Origin: Xanthobacteraceae bacterium
GTDB lineage: Bacteria; Pseudomonadota; Alphaproteobacteria; Rhizobiales; Xanthobacteraceae
Length of the DNA stretch: 8,838 bases
Reading direction: 5' to 3'
Assembly (NCBI GenBank): GCA_030043285.1
Contig: JASHXZ010000632.1
Span: 1-8,838 of the forward strand
The notes under the pieces: generated by a model
Told to the model about the DNA's origin: nothing
The model's database searches: none
The model's input: only the letters and a program-made list of their open reading frames with translations
Shown: positions 1-6,490 of the stretch, piece by piece
How the letters are laid out: each line of letters begins with the position of its first letter
How positions within the stretch are numbered: position 1 is the first letter of the stretch
Position numbers and translations under genes: made by a program

Positions 1-1
1 C

Positions 2-418
2 AACCCGCGGAACGCCAAGGATCTGTCGCGCTTTTTGGCCGACGCGCCGCCGGACGCCGCGCATGGCCAGGCCTTGTTCGCCGAGCGGTGCTCCGCTTGC
101 CACGCGGTCGATCGCAACAAGCTCGGCCCCGAGCTCGGCGGCGTGGTCGGTCGCCGGGCCGGGTCGGCTGCCGGCTACAACTATTCGGCGGCGCTCAAAC
201 AAGCGGATTTTGTTTGGTCCGCCGACACGCTTGATCGCTGGCTTGCCGATCCGCGCGCCTTCATCCCGGGCAGCAAAATGCCCGTGCGCGTGCTCGACGC
301 GCCGTCACGCAAGGACCTTATCGCCTATTTGCAGAAAGAGAGCCAACGGAGCGAGCGGACCGCCGCCGACGCGGCGGCGCCAAGACGCGCCTTTGCCCCG
401 GCGGCAGCGCCGGAGTAG
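2..418 (+). CDS. Class I cytochrome c domain protein (5' partial)
   Basis: A haem-binding electron carrier, expected in the periplasm. The reading frame is open from the left edge of the window with no stop, so the true start and any signal peptide lie upstream. A CSACH haem attachment motif is encoded at 89-103. The axial methionine is the ATG at 278-280 in 'GSKMPV', followed by a closing helix 'RKDLIAYLQ'. This is the normal layout of a cytochrome c2-like domain of about 100 residues. The first visible residues, '[13 protein letters not shown]', resemble the C-terminal helix of another cytochrome domain, so the full protein may carry two haem domains (inference). A TTG at 35 could be read as a start but has no ribosome binding site and would leave no signal peptide. 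The last 25 or so residues are an Ala/Pro/Arg-rich tail. The electron partner cannot be told from this context. The family call is solid; the exact function is not. Confidence 0.85.
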   Translation, partial: NPRNAKDLSRFLADAPPDAAHGQALFAERCSACHAVDRNKLGPELGGVVGRRAGSAAGYNYSAALKQADFVWSADTLDRWLADPRAFIPGSKMPVRVLDAPSRKDLIAYLQKESQRSERTAADAAAPRRAFAPAAAPE

Positions 419-459
419 TTTTATCGGCGAAATCGGAGTTGCCGGAATTCGGAGCCGCC

Positions 460-1080
460 ATGTCCTCGTCACAGCATGGTCCCCTGCGCGTCGGCGTCGG
501 CGGCCCGGTCGGGTCCGGCAAGACGGCGTTGATGGACGCGCTGTGCAAGCGGCTGCGCGATCGCTACGAGATCGCCGCCATCACCAACGACATCTACACC
601 AAGTGGGACGCCGAGTTTCTGCTGCGCTCGGGCGCGCTCGCCGCCGAGCGCATCATGGGCGTCGAAACCGGCGGCTGCCCGCACACCGCGATCCGCGAGG
701 ATGCCTCGATGAATCTCGCCGCGGTGGCGCAGATGCGCGCCAAATTTCCCGATCTCGACCTGGTGCTGATCGAATCCGGCGGCGACAATCTGGCGGCGAC
801 GTTTTCGCCCGAACTCGCCGACCTGACGATTTATGTCATTGATGTTGCCGCCGGCGACAAGATTCCGTCCAAGGGCGGCCCCGGCATCACGCGTTCCGAT
901 CTTCTGGTCATCAACAAGATCGATCTGGCGCCCTACGTCGGTGCATCGCTGGCGAAGATGCAGACGGACGCCGAACGCATGCGCGGCGCGCGCCCGTTCG
1001 TGATGACAAATCTGCGGCGCGGCGAGGGTTTGCCAACCATCGTCGAGTTCATCGAGCGCAAAGGCGGCTTAAACGGCTGA
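460..1080 (+). CDS. ureG: Urease accessory GTPase UreG
   Basis: A SIMIBI-class GTPase that, with UreD/H, UreF and UreE, delivers nickel to the urease active site in the cytoplasm. The protein has 206 residues, the usual UreG length. Visible motifs in order are the P-loop 'GPVGSGKT' near the N-terminus, the metal-binding '[13 protein letters not shown]' segment, the 'ESGGDNL' motif and the guanine-specificity motif 'NKIDL'. The start chosen is the ATG at 460, which has a GGAG at 451-454 five bases upstream. A TTG at 439 in the same frame would add seven residues but has no such site. The gene follows the cytochrome gene after 41 nt and converges on the downstream dehydrogenase gene with a 3-nt gap. 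ureG normally closes a ureDABCEFG-type cluster, yet ureF or ureE is not directly upstream here. No key residue is missing. Confidence 0.96.
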   Translation: MSSSQHGPLRVGVGGPVGSGKTALMDALCKRLRDRYEIAAITNDIYTKWDAEFLLRSGALAAERIMGVETGGCPHTAIREDASMNLAAVAQMRAKFPDLDLVLIESGGDNLAATFSPELADLTIYVIDVAAGDKIPSKGGPGITRSDLLVINKIDLAPYVGASLAKMQTDAERMRGARPFVMTNLRRGEGLPTIVEFIERKGGLNG

Positions 1081-1083
1081 GCC

Positions 1084-2172
1084 CTACGCCGCCAGCGCGC
1101 GCGCCAAATTCTCTATCACCTCTGCGATATCTTTCAGGCCGTTGAAACGCGGCGAGCCGGCCATGTGCGGTGTGAGAATGACATTGTCGAATGTGAGCAA
1201 TTCGTCATCGGCGCGCCCGGGCTCCTCGTACTGGGCGTCGAGTGCGAAACCGCCCAAGCGGCCCGATCGCAGTGCCGCGAGCAAAGCATCGCGGTCGATC
1301 ACTTCCGCGCGCGACACGTTGACGATGCAGGCGCCGGGTTTCATGAGCGCCAATCGCTCGCGATTCAAGAACCGCAACGTCGATGCATCGAGCGGCAGCT
1401 GCGGGATCACCCAGTCGCTGTCCGCAAGCAGCGCCTCGAGCGGCCGATAGGCCGCTTTGAGGTTGGCTTCGTCAGCGGCCGACAGTCTGCTCCGCTGAAA
1501 ATAAAACACCGTCATGCCGAAGGCGGCGGCGCGCAGCGCGATTTCCCGGCCGATCTCGCCAAGCCCGATGATGCCGATGGTGCTGCCGTTGAGCGCGCGC
1601 GTGCCGGGAAAGCGCCCCCAATTGGCGACGGGCGTGTGGCGCCGGTCGAAAGGTTTGTAGTCGCCGCCGCGAGCGGCAAGCTGCGCGACGCTGATCAGGC
1701 CGGTGACTTTGTGCATCTGACGCGACAGCATAAGCATCAGCGCGAAGGCGTGCTCGGCGCACGAGATATTGGCGCGTCGGCGGACGCCCAAAACCTTGAC
1801 GCCGCGCGCCGCGCAGGCGGCAACGTCGATATTGCGAAACACCATGCCATATTTGTGGACGGCTTTCAGGCGCGGCGCCAACGTCAACTCCTCCGCGCCG
1901 ATGGTGAGCGCTTCGGTAACGATCGCTTCGGCGGTGGCGAGGTTGGTGCGCAGTTGCGCCGCGGAAGCGACCAACTTTACCTCGCTTGGAAACAGCCGCC
2001 CCGCCGCCTGCCGGACTTGGTCGCACCAGCTGCGAAAGTCCGGCAGGTCGGGCGACATGAAATCCGCGAACGCCGCCAGTCGTTGTTCCGGCGTCGTCGG
2101 GTCGAGCACCACGCCGATCAGGCGCGCCCAAACGTCGTCTTCGACGATCAGGATCGGTTTGGATGGCGGCAT
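1084..2172 (-). CDS. D-isomer-specific 2-hydroxyacid dehydrogenase
   Basis: A cytoplasmic oxidoreductase that interconverts a 2-oxoacid and a D-2-hydroxyacid with NAD(P)H. It has 362 residues. The N-terminal 120 or so form the first part of the substrate domain. The Rossmann domain has 'GLGEIG' at 203-208, and the catalytic triad is complete: Arg288 in 'NVSRAEVID', Glu317 in 'YEEP' and His336 in 'TPHMAG'. At the end of the second Rossmann strand, where NAD enzymes usually carry Asp, this one has Gln followed by Arg-Ser-Arg ('YFQRSR', 224-229). That fits a preference for NADPH (inference). The ATG has GGGAG seven bases upstream (reverse complement of 2180-2184). The family includes glyoxylate/hydroxypyruvate reductases and phosphoglycerate dehydrogenases, and the substrate cannot be fixed from sequence. 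The gene stands alone on its strand. Confidence 0.93.
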   Translation of the reverse strand: MPPSKPILIVEDDVWARLIGVVLDPTTPEQRLAAFADFMSPDLPDFRSWCDQVRQAAGRLFPSEVKLVASAAQLRTNLATAEAIVTEALTIGAEELTLAPRLKAVHKYGMVFRNIDVAACAARGVKVLGVRRRANISCAEHAFALMLMLSRQMHKVTGLISVAQLAARGGDYKPFDRRHTPVANWGRFPGTRALNGSTIGIIGLGEIGREIALRAAAFGMTVFYFQRSRLSAADEANLKAAYRPLEALLADSDWVIPQLPLDASTLRFLNRERLALMKPGACIVNVSRAEVIDRDALLAALRSGRLGGFALDAQYEEPGRADDELLTFDNVILTPHMAGSPRFNGLKDIAEVIENLARALAA

Positions 2173-2228
2173 TGCCGGGCTCCCGATTGGTCTCTCAGCG
2201 GCGGGATCAGCCGGTTTGCATCTGCGCG

Positions 2229-2241
2229 CGATCAGTGATCG
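2229..2241. promoter_or_regulatory. 13-bp palindrome, possible operator
   Basis: CGATCA-G-TGATCG is a perfect 6+1+6 palindrome centred at 2235, about 63 bp upstream of the dehydrogenase start codon. Its length and single-base centre resemble the half-site layout of dimeric repressor operators. No regulator gene is next to it, so the role is an inference. Confidence 0.3.
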
Positions 2242-2441
2242 GGATCAACAGAAAACCGGCGGCGCCGCCGTATCGGGCGCATAACACACAGCCGATCCGG
2301 CCGTAAGCGGTGTCCGTGCCGACTAAATCGATAGCGCGACCAAAGACCAGCCGGACAGCGGCAAGCTCGTGACAAGGCCGGCGCGGTACGCGCGTGTTGA
2401 ACCAGAGCTCGCGATTCGCCGACTTACCCATTGCAGTGGTA

Positions 2442-2459
2442 TTGGCACGGTCTCGGCAT
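2442..2459 (+). promoter_or_regulatory. Candidate sigma54 (-24/-12) promoter
   Basis: The segment reads TTGGCACG-gtct-cGGCAt. The -24 element matches the consensus exactly, and the diagnostic GG (2444-2445) and GC (2456-2457) are separated by the required 10 nt. The -12 box matches only in part (CGGCA against TTGCA). It would start transcription near 2470, leaving a leader of about 120 nt before the beta-helix gene. No enhancer-binding protein gene is in view, and a chance match is possible. Confidence 0.3.
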
Positions 2460-2498
2460 GATGACGTGGATAAGCTCCGCGCCAACTCTACCGTTCTG

Positions 2499-2526
2499 CT
2501 CTCAACCATCTCGGGGTTGTTGAGAG
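2499..2526 (+). repeat. 8-bp inverted repeat in the leader of the beta-helix gene
   Basis: CTCTCAAC (2499-2506) and GTTGAGAG (2519-2526) are exact reverse complements around a 12-nt loop, 64 nt before the beta-helix start codon. Inside the loop, CAACC and GGTTG can also pair, giving an alternative fold. No T-tract follows, so it is not a standard terminator. It could be an operator or an mRNA leader hairpin. Confidence 0.45.
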
Positions 2527-2589
2527 ATCCTTCGACGACAGCAAAATTCAGCATTGGCGGCCGATGACGCCGTCATATGGAGGAGTGAC

Positions 2590-3534
2590 ATGAGGAACAG
2601 TGCGCTAGCTTTGGCTATCTTGGGGACGGCCCTCGTATCCGCTCTCTATACCGCTCCGGCTCACGCCCAGGCGACGCGGACATGGGTTTCCGGCGCCGGC
2701 AACGACGCCAATCCGTGCAGCCGCACGTCGCCATGCGAGACCTTTGCGGGCGCTTATGCCAAGACTACGGCGGGCGGCGAGATCGACGCGCTCGATCCAG
2801 GTGGCTTCGGCACGCTGACCATCGGCAAGTCGATCACCATCGATGGCGGCGGCGGCACCGTGGCGTCGGTTCTGACCAATAGCGGCACCGCCATCACCGT
2901 TGCCGCCGGGGCGAACGATGTTGTTATCATCAAGAACGTCCGATTCCAGGGCCTGCTCGGCGGCAATACCAGCTGTCCATCCGGCTGCGGCCTCATCGGC
3001 CTCGCGTACACCTCGGGCGGGCAGGTCGTTTGCGACACCTGCGCCTTCGTCGGGTTCGCCAGCTACGGCGTCGAGGTGCAGCTGAGCGCCACCGGTCTTC
3101 TCATGGTGCGCAACTCGACGTTCATCGACGATCAAGCCGCCATATTTGCTTCGGCGTCAGGCGGAACAGCGTTTGTCGAAATGGTTGGTTCCAGCCTTGT
3201 CGGCCGCTTGGCGTCCGGCGGCCCTGCGGAGGTGGGCATTACTGCAGGGAGCGGCAGCTATGTGACCGTGGGCACTTCCAGCTTTCAAGACTTGATTTTC
3301 GGAGCGCTGGTTGAGTCGGGCGGCACTCTCAATGTCGACAGCTCGTTGTTCAGCGTTTCAGACGGCATCCTCACGACCTCCGGCACGACCACCAGCGCCA
3401 GCAACAACAGCTTCTACGGCGGTACGGCGTTTGCCGGCACGGGGACTGTCAACACCGCAAACAACAACAAGATCGGCGGCGGCGGCACGGTGGGAACCGC
3501 TACTGTCAACTCAGGAGGGATGACCGTAGACTAG
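2590..3534 (+). CDS. Secreted right-handed beta-helix repeat protein
   Basis: An exported protein of 314 residues with unknown function. The start is the ATG at 2590, four bases after a strong GGAGGAG site (2579-2585). In-frame codons further upstream lack such a site. Residues 1-26 form a clear signal peptide: Arg at position 2, a hydrophobic core, and an AHA cleavage site before Gln27. The mature protein opens with 'RTWVSGAGNDANPCSR' and continues as short Gly/Ser/Thr/Asn-rich strands with regular 'ITI', 'VVIIKN' and 'LMVRNSTF' segments, as in parallel beta-helix (pectate-lyase-like) proteins. Six cysteines occur as close pairs: 43/49, 129/133 and 148/151. From memory, near-identical openings are common among Bradyrhizobium relatives, usually as several paralogues. 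I see no convincing catalytic site for a polysaccharide lyase, so a surface or matrix role is as likely as an enzyme. The gene forms its own transcription unit. Confidence 0.88.
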   Translation: MRNSALALAILGTALVSALYTAPAHAQATRTWVSGAGNDANPCSRTSPCETFAGAYAKTTAGGEIDALDPGGFGTLTIGKSITIDGGGGTVASVLTNSGTAITVAAGANDVVIIKNVRFQGLLGGNTSCPSGCGLIGLAYTSGGQVVCDTCAFVGFASYGVEVQLSATGLLMVRNSTFIDDQAAIFASASGGTAFVEMVGSSLVGRLASGGPAEVGITAGSGSYVTVGTSSFQDLIFGALVESGGTLNVDSSLFSVSDGILTTSGTTTSASNNSFYGGTAFAGTGTVNTANNNKIGGGGTVGTATVNSGGMTVD

Positions 3535-3561
3535 CAATCAACCGTTGGCGGACGTACCGGG

Positions 3562-3595
3562 ACGCCCCCGCCGCATCGGGCGGCGGGGCGTTTTC
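3562..3595 (+). terminator. Strong intrinsic terminator after the beta-helix gene
   Basis: The left arm at 3562-3574 pairs with the right arm at 3580-3591 as 12 base pairs, nearly all G-C, with a single bulged C (3569) and the loop ATCGG. A run of four T follows at 3591-3594. It lies 28 nt after the stop codon. It separates the beta-helix transcript from the four-gene cluster downstream and works only in the plus direction, because no T-run lies on the other side. Confidence 0.85.
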
Positions 3596-3701
3596 ATCGT
3601 TTGCGATCGATCTTCAATGCTCTTGGCCCGGCCATTTGCGAACTGACAGGCAACCACCTTAACGTGGGCGGCATGGCGAACATGCTTTCCGGAGGGATGG
3701 A

Positions 3702-4688
3702 ATGGCCCAAGCGCCGCGGCTGAAAATCGCGATCGCCGATTACGGCCACACCCGCGCGCTGAAATCCGGCGCGGTGCCGATCAACGGTGTCGAGGTCGAC
3801 TTTGTCCAGGTGGTGCCGATCATCGGCGCGTTCCGCCGCATGGTGCGCGACCTCGAGTTCGACGTCTGCGAAATGGCGCCGACCACCTACATGATCGCGC
3901 GTGCGCTCGGCGCGCCGTTCATCGCGCTTCCGGTGTTTTTGATGCGCCGTTTCCATCACGGCGGCTTCGTGGTGCGCCCGGATGCCGGCATCAAGGCGCC
4001 GAAGGATCTCGAAGGCAAGAAGGTCGGGGTGCGCGCCTATTCGGTCACCACCGGGGTGTGGACGCGCGGCATCTTCGTCAACGAATACGGCCTCGATTCC
4101 GGCAAGGTGACCTGGGTGGTCGATGACGAGGAGCACGTCACCACCTTGAAGTTGCCGCCCAACGTCGTGCACGCGCCGGACGGCCACTCGCTGCAGAGCA
4201 TGATGAAGGCAGGCGAAATCCAGGCCGGATTCACCGGTCCCGCCGGTGTCGGCCGCGCCGGCCCGCCGATCAGCGGATGGGATAAGACCAGCCAGGCCGC
4301 GGCCGCAGCCGATACCTATCCGGAACTCATTGCCAATATCGGACAGGTCGAAGCCGATTGGTTTCGCCGCACCGGCGTCTACCCGATCCACGGCCTCATC
4401 GTGGTGAAGGATGAGCACATCAAGCGCTATCCGTGGCTACCGAGGTCCTTGATGGATGCCTTCGCGACGGCAAAGCAGCCTTACCTCGACGCGCTCAAGG
4501 CCGGTGCCGGCGAAAGCCCGGAAGACCGACGATACCGCAGTTTCCGCTCCCTGATGAGCGATCCGCTGCCCTATGGGATGGCGGCGAACCGTGCCAGCAT
4601 CGAGGCGCTGGTAACCTACAGCCTGCAACAGAAGCTGATACCTTCGCGGCCGCAACTCGATCAGGTATTCGTCGCGATCGACCCGTGA
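3702..4688 (+). CDS. Pht5-like (4,5-dihydroxyphthalate decarboxylase family) protein, copy A
   Basis: A 328-residue protein of the family annotated either as 4,5-dihydroxyphthalate decarboxylase or as a substrate-binding protein (type 2 periplasmic-binding fold). Supporting segments are 'YGHTRALKSGAV' (14-25), 'EFDVCEMAPTTYMIAR' (52-67), 'FLMRRFHHG' (79-87), 'GKKVGVRAYSVTTGVWTRGI' (105-124) and 'GVYPIHGLIVV' (225-235). There is no signal peptide or lipobox: the chain starts MAQAPRLKIA and goes straight into the first strand, so the protein should be cytoplasmic. This favours an enzyme over a transporter component, as does the absence of permease or ATPase genes. GGAGGG at 3691-3696 sits five bases before the ATG. 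This is the first gene of the cluster, ending 30 nt before the amidohydrolase gene. The likely reaction is decarboxylation of an aromatic or heterocyclic acid (inference). The exact substrate is unknown. Confidence 0.82.
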   Translation: MAQAPRLKIAIADYGHTRALKSGAVPINGVEVDFVQVVPIIGAFRRMVRDLEFDVCEMAPTTYMIARALGAPFIALPVFLMRRFHHGGFVVRPDAGIKAPKDLEGKKVGVRAYSVTTGVWTRGIFVNEYGLDSGKVTWVVDDEEHVTTLKLPPNVVHAPDGHSLQSMMKAGEIQAGFTGPAGVGRAGPPISGWDKTSQAAAAADTYPELIANIGQVEADWFRRTGVYPIHGLIVVKDEHIKRYPWLPRSLMDAFATAKQPYLDALKAGAGESPEDRRYRSFRSLMSDPLPYGMAANRASIEALVTYSLQQKLIPSRPQLDQVFVAIDP

Positions 4689-4718
4689 AATGCCCTCCAT
4701 CCCAATGCGAGTGATTAC

Positions 4719-5567
4719 ATGCCCGTGATCGACATCCATCCGCACATCGTTTCGCCCGACACCGAGCGCTATCCGCTGGCGCCGCTCGGCGGCACGCAAT
4801 CGACCTGGTCGAGCGAGCGGCCGACCACATACCAGGACCTGATAAAGGCCATGGACACGGCTGGCGTCGACAAGGCAGCCATCGTGCATTCCTCGACCGC
4901 TTACGGCTACGACAACAGCTATGTGGCGGATGCGATTGCTGCGGTGCCGTCGCGTTTCACTGGCGTCTATTCGATCGACGTGATGGCGCCCGATGCGGTC
5001 AAGACCTTCAATGACTGGCTGTCGCGCGGCTGCACCGGCATGCGGCTGTTCACCTCCGGCTCGACCTTGCCGGATCAGGCGACGTGGTTCGTCGATCCCA
5101 AGACCTATCCGTTCTGGGAGCACGCGGCGGCTAAGAATATTCCGGTGTGCATGCAGATGAAGCATGAAGGCCTGCCGCTTTTGCGTCAGGTCATGGATCG
5201 ATTCCCCAAGGTGACGATCATCCTCGATCATCTGGCGCGTGCGCCGTTCGAGGACGGTCCGCCCTACCAGGCAGCCGCCGCGTTTTTCGAACTGGCCAAA
5301 TACCAGCAGGTTTATCTGAAGATCACGCCGGTCAACTGGCGGCCGAAAAGCTGGGGCAAAGCTGCGCCCGATAGCTTTTTCGGCAAGGTCGTCGACGTCT
5401 TCGGCGCTTCCCGCATCGCCTGGGGCTCGAACTTCCCGAATTCGGTCGGCACGCTGTCGGAGATTCTGGCGGCCGCGCGTAAGGCGTTCTCGTTCGCCAA
5501 ACCATCCGATCGGGATTGGATTTTCGGCAAGACCGCGCTGATGCTGTATCCTGTATTGGCGAAGTGA
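4719..5567 (+). CDS. Amidohydrolase family (TIM-barrel) metal-dependent hydrolase
   Basis: A 282-residue protein of the amidohydrolase-2 family, which includes 2-pyrone-4,6-dicarboxylate lactonase, fuconolactonase and aromatic-acid decarboxylases. Visible landmarks are the N-terminal 'DIHPH' with His7 and His9 on strand 1, Lys201 in 'YLKI', His149 in 'MKHEG', His171 in 'ILDHLAR', and the strand-8 motif 'AWGSNFP' at 234-240. Strand 8 usually carries the catalytic Asp ('GSDYP' or 'GTDWP'), but here residue 238 is Asn. This variant occurs in some family members. There is no signal peptide. Only a weak CGAG lies upstream of the ATG, so translation may depend partly on the gene before it. It sits between the two Pht5-like genes, 30 nt after one and 16 nt before the other. 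This placement suggests that it hydrolyses or decarboxylates an intermediate of the same pathway (inference). Confidence 0.86.
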   Translation: MPVIDIHPHIVSPDTERYPLAPLGGTQSTWSSERPTTYQDLIKAMDTAGVDKAAIVHSSTAYGYDNSYVADAIAAVPSRFTGVYSIDVMAPDAVKTFNDWLSRGCTGMRLFTSGSTLPDQATWFVDPKTYPFWEHAAAKNIPVCMQMKHEGLPLLRQVMDRFPKVTIILDHLARAPFEDGPPYQAAAAFFELAKYQQVYLKITPVNWRPKSWGKAAPDSFFGKVVDVFGASRIAWGSNFPNSVGTLSEILAAARKAFSFAKPSDRDWIFGKTALMLYPVLAK

Positions 5568-5583
5568 CAGGGGAAATACCTTC

Positions 5584-6486
5584 ATGCCGACTGCACAAAA
5601 GCTCAGCCTGCACACCATGCTGGGCAATTATCCGAACACCAAGCCGCTCAAGAGCGGAGCGATAAAATCCGATCTGGTCGATTTCGACTTCGTCGAAGTC
5701 AAAGTCGCCAACACCCTGTTCAAGTCGGTGGTGCGCGACGCCAGCTATGACGTCGCCGAGCTGGCGATCGCCACCTATCTGCAGGCGAAATCGTTCAACA
5801 AGCCGTATGTGCTCATTCCCGCCGTCATCGTCAGCCGCGGCCAGCATCACACCATCGCCTATAACGGCGAGCGCGGCGTGCTCAAGCCCACCGAGCTCAA
5901 CGGCAAGCGCGTCGGTGTGCGCGCCTATACGGTGACGACCGGCTGCTGGGTACGCGGGATTTTAGGAAGCGACTACGGAATCGATATCGATTCCATCGAG
6001 TGGACCACGTTCGAGGATCCGCACGTCGCCGAATATCACGATCCGGCCATCGTCGAGCGGGCGCCGGCCGGCAAGGACATGGTGCAAATGCTGCTCGACG
6101 GCGAGATCGATGCGGCAATCGTCGGCGACAAGCTGCCCGATCCGCGGCTCAAATATCTCATTGCCGATCACGAGGCGGCGGCGAAGCGCTGGGCCGAGCG
6201 CCATGGCGGTGTGCCGATCAATCATTTGGTGGTGGTGCGCGAGAGTTTGTCGCGATCGCGCCCCGACGTGGTGCGCGACGTGTTCCGGCAACTGCACGAG
6301 AGCAAGCGTGCCGCCGGCCTGCCGGACGGCGATCCGCTCGATCCTTACCGCTTCGGCGTCGAAGCCTGCCGGCCGATCCTGGACATCATCATCGACTTCT
6401 GCCACCGGCAGAAGCTCATCGAGCGCCGCATGGCGGTCGACGAACTGTTCGACGACACGACCCGCGCGCTGAAGATCGGCGCGTGA
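5584..6486 (+). CDS. Pht5-like (4,5-dihydroxyphthalate decarboxylase family) protein, copy B
   Basis: A 300-residue homologue of the first cluster gene. The two share 'LKSGA', 'VDF.FV.V', a '(F/Y)DV.E.A..TY' segment, a nearly identical 'VGVRAY.VTTG.W.RGI' block (110-126 here), a 'GEI.A' element (173-177) and 'P(I)(N/H)(H/G)L(I/V)VV' (211-218). Elsewhere they differ widely, including in the region after the conserved block and in the C-terminal 80 residues. They are therefore old paralogues, not a recent duplication. There is no signal peptide, so a cytoplasmic location is expected. AGGGGA at 5569-5574 is nine bases before the ATG. The gene starts 16 nt after the amidohydrolase and ends four nt before the Rid gene, consistent with one transcript. 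It could be a second decarboxylase, or the two copies could form a heteromer (both inference). Database naming would vary between decarboxylase and ABC substrate-binding protein. Confidence 0.8.
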   Translation: MPTAQKLSLHTMLGNYPNTKPLKSGAIKSDLVDFDFVEVKVANTLFKSVVRDASYDVAELAIATYLQAKSFNKPYVLIPAVIVSRGQHHTIAYNGERGVLKPTELNGKRVGVRAYTVTTGCWVRGILGSDYGIDIDSIEWTTFEDPHVAEYHDPAIVERAPAGKDMVQMLLDGEIDAAIVGDKLPDPRLKYLIADHEAAAKRWAERHGGVPINHLVVVRESLSRSRPDVVRDVFRQLHESKRAAGLPDGDPLDPYRFGVEACRPILDIIIDFCHRQKLIERRMAVDELFDDTTRALKIGA

Positions 6487-6490
6487 ATCG

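Larger units (their letters stand above)
2173..2589. other. Intergenic region of 417 nt, divergent promoters
   Basis: This gap separates the leftward dehydrogenase gene from the rightward beta-helix gene, so it should hold both promoters. A minus-strand open frame at 2207-2554 has no recognisable domain and no good ribosome binding site, and I do not call it a gene. What can be seen is a 13-bp palindrome at 2229-2241, a GC-only 14-bp self-complementary run at 2257-2270, a sigma54-like site at 2442-2459 and an 8-bp inverted repeat at 2499-2526. No tRNA or transposon remnant is evident. Confidence 0.7.

Noticed and set aside
439..459. TTG at 439 as the start of ureG
   Set aside because: The ATG at 460 has a well-placed GGAG and gives the usual UreG length.
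1165..2238. A 357-codon plus-strand open frame opposite the dehydrogenase
   Set aside because: It is the complement of a gene with complete catalytic motifs. Its translation is Arg/Ala/Asp-rich and has no recognisable domain, as expected for antisense of GC-rich coding DNA.
2257..2270. 14-bp self-complementary GC run
   Set aside because: It consists only of G and C in GC-rich DNA with no loop. Such runs are common by chance, and I see no other support for a site.
2207..2554. Minus-strand 115-codon frame in the intergenic region
   Set aside because: There is no similarity I recognise and no good ribosome binding site, and it would occupy the likely promoters of both flanking genes. A tiny lineage-specific gene cannot be fully excluded.
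3623..3640. Second sigma54-like site upstream of the four-gene cluster (TTGGCCCG ... TTTGCG)
   Set aside because: The GG and GC are 11 nt apart instead of 10, and the -24 box has a C for the usual A. Spacing is strict for sigma54, so I do not call it.
3594..5627. Long minus-strand frames at 3594-4418 and 4437-5627
   Set aside because: Both lie opposite well-supported plus-strand genes (copy A and the amidohydrolase) and give His/Arg/Asp-rich translations without motifs.
3702..6486. Reading the two Pht5-like genes as ABC transporter substrate-binding proteins
   Set aside because: Neither has a signal peptide or lipobox, and no permease or ATPase gene is in the cluster. The binding-protein fold alone does not show a transport role.
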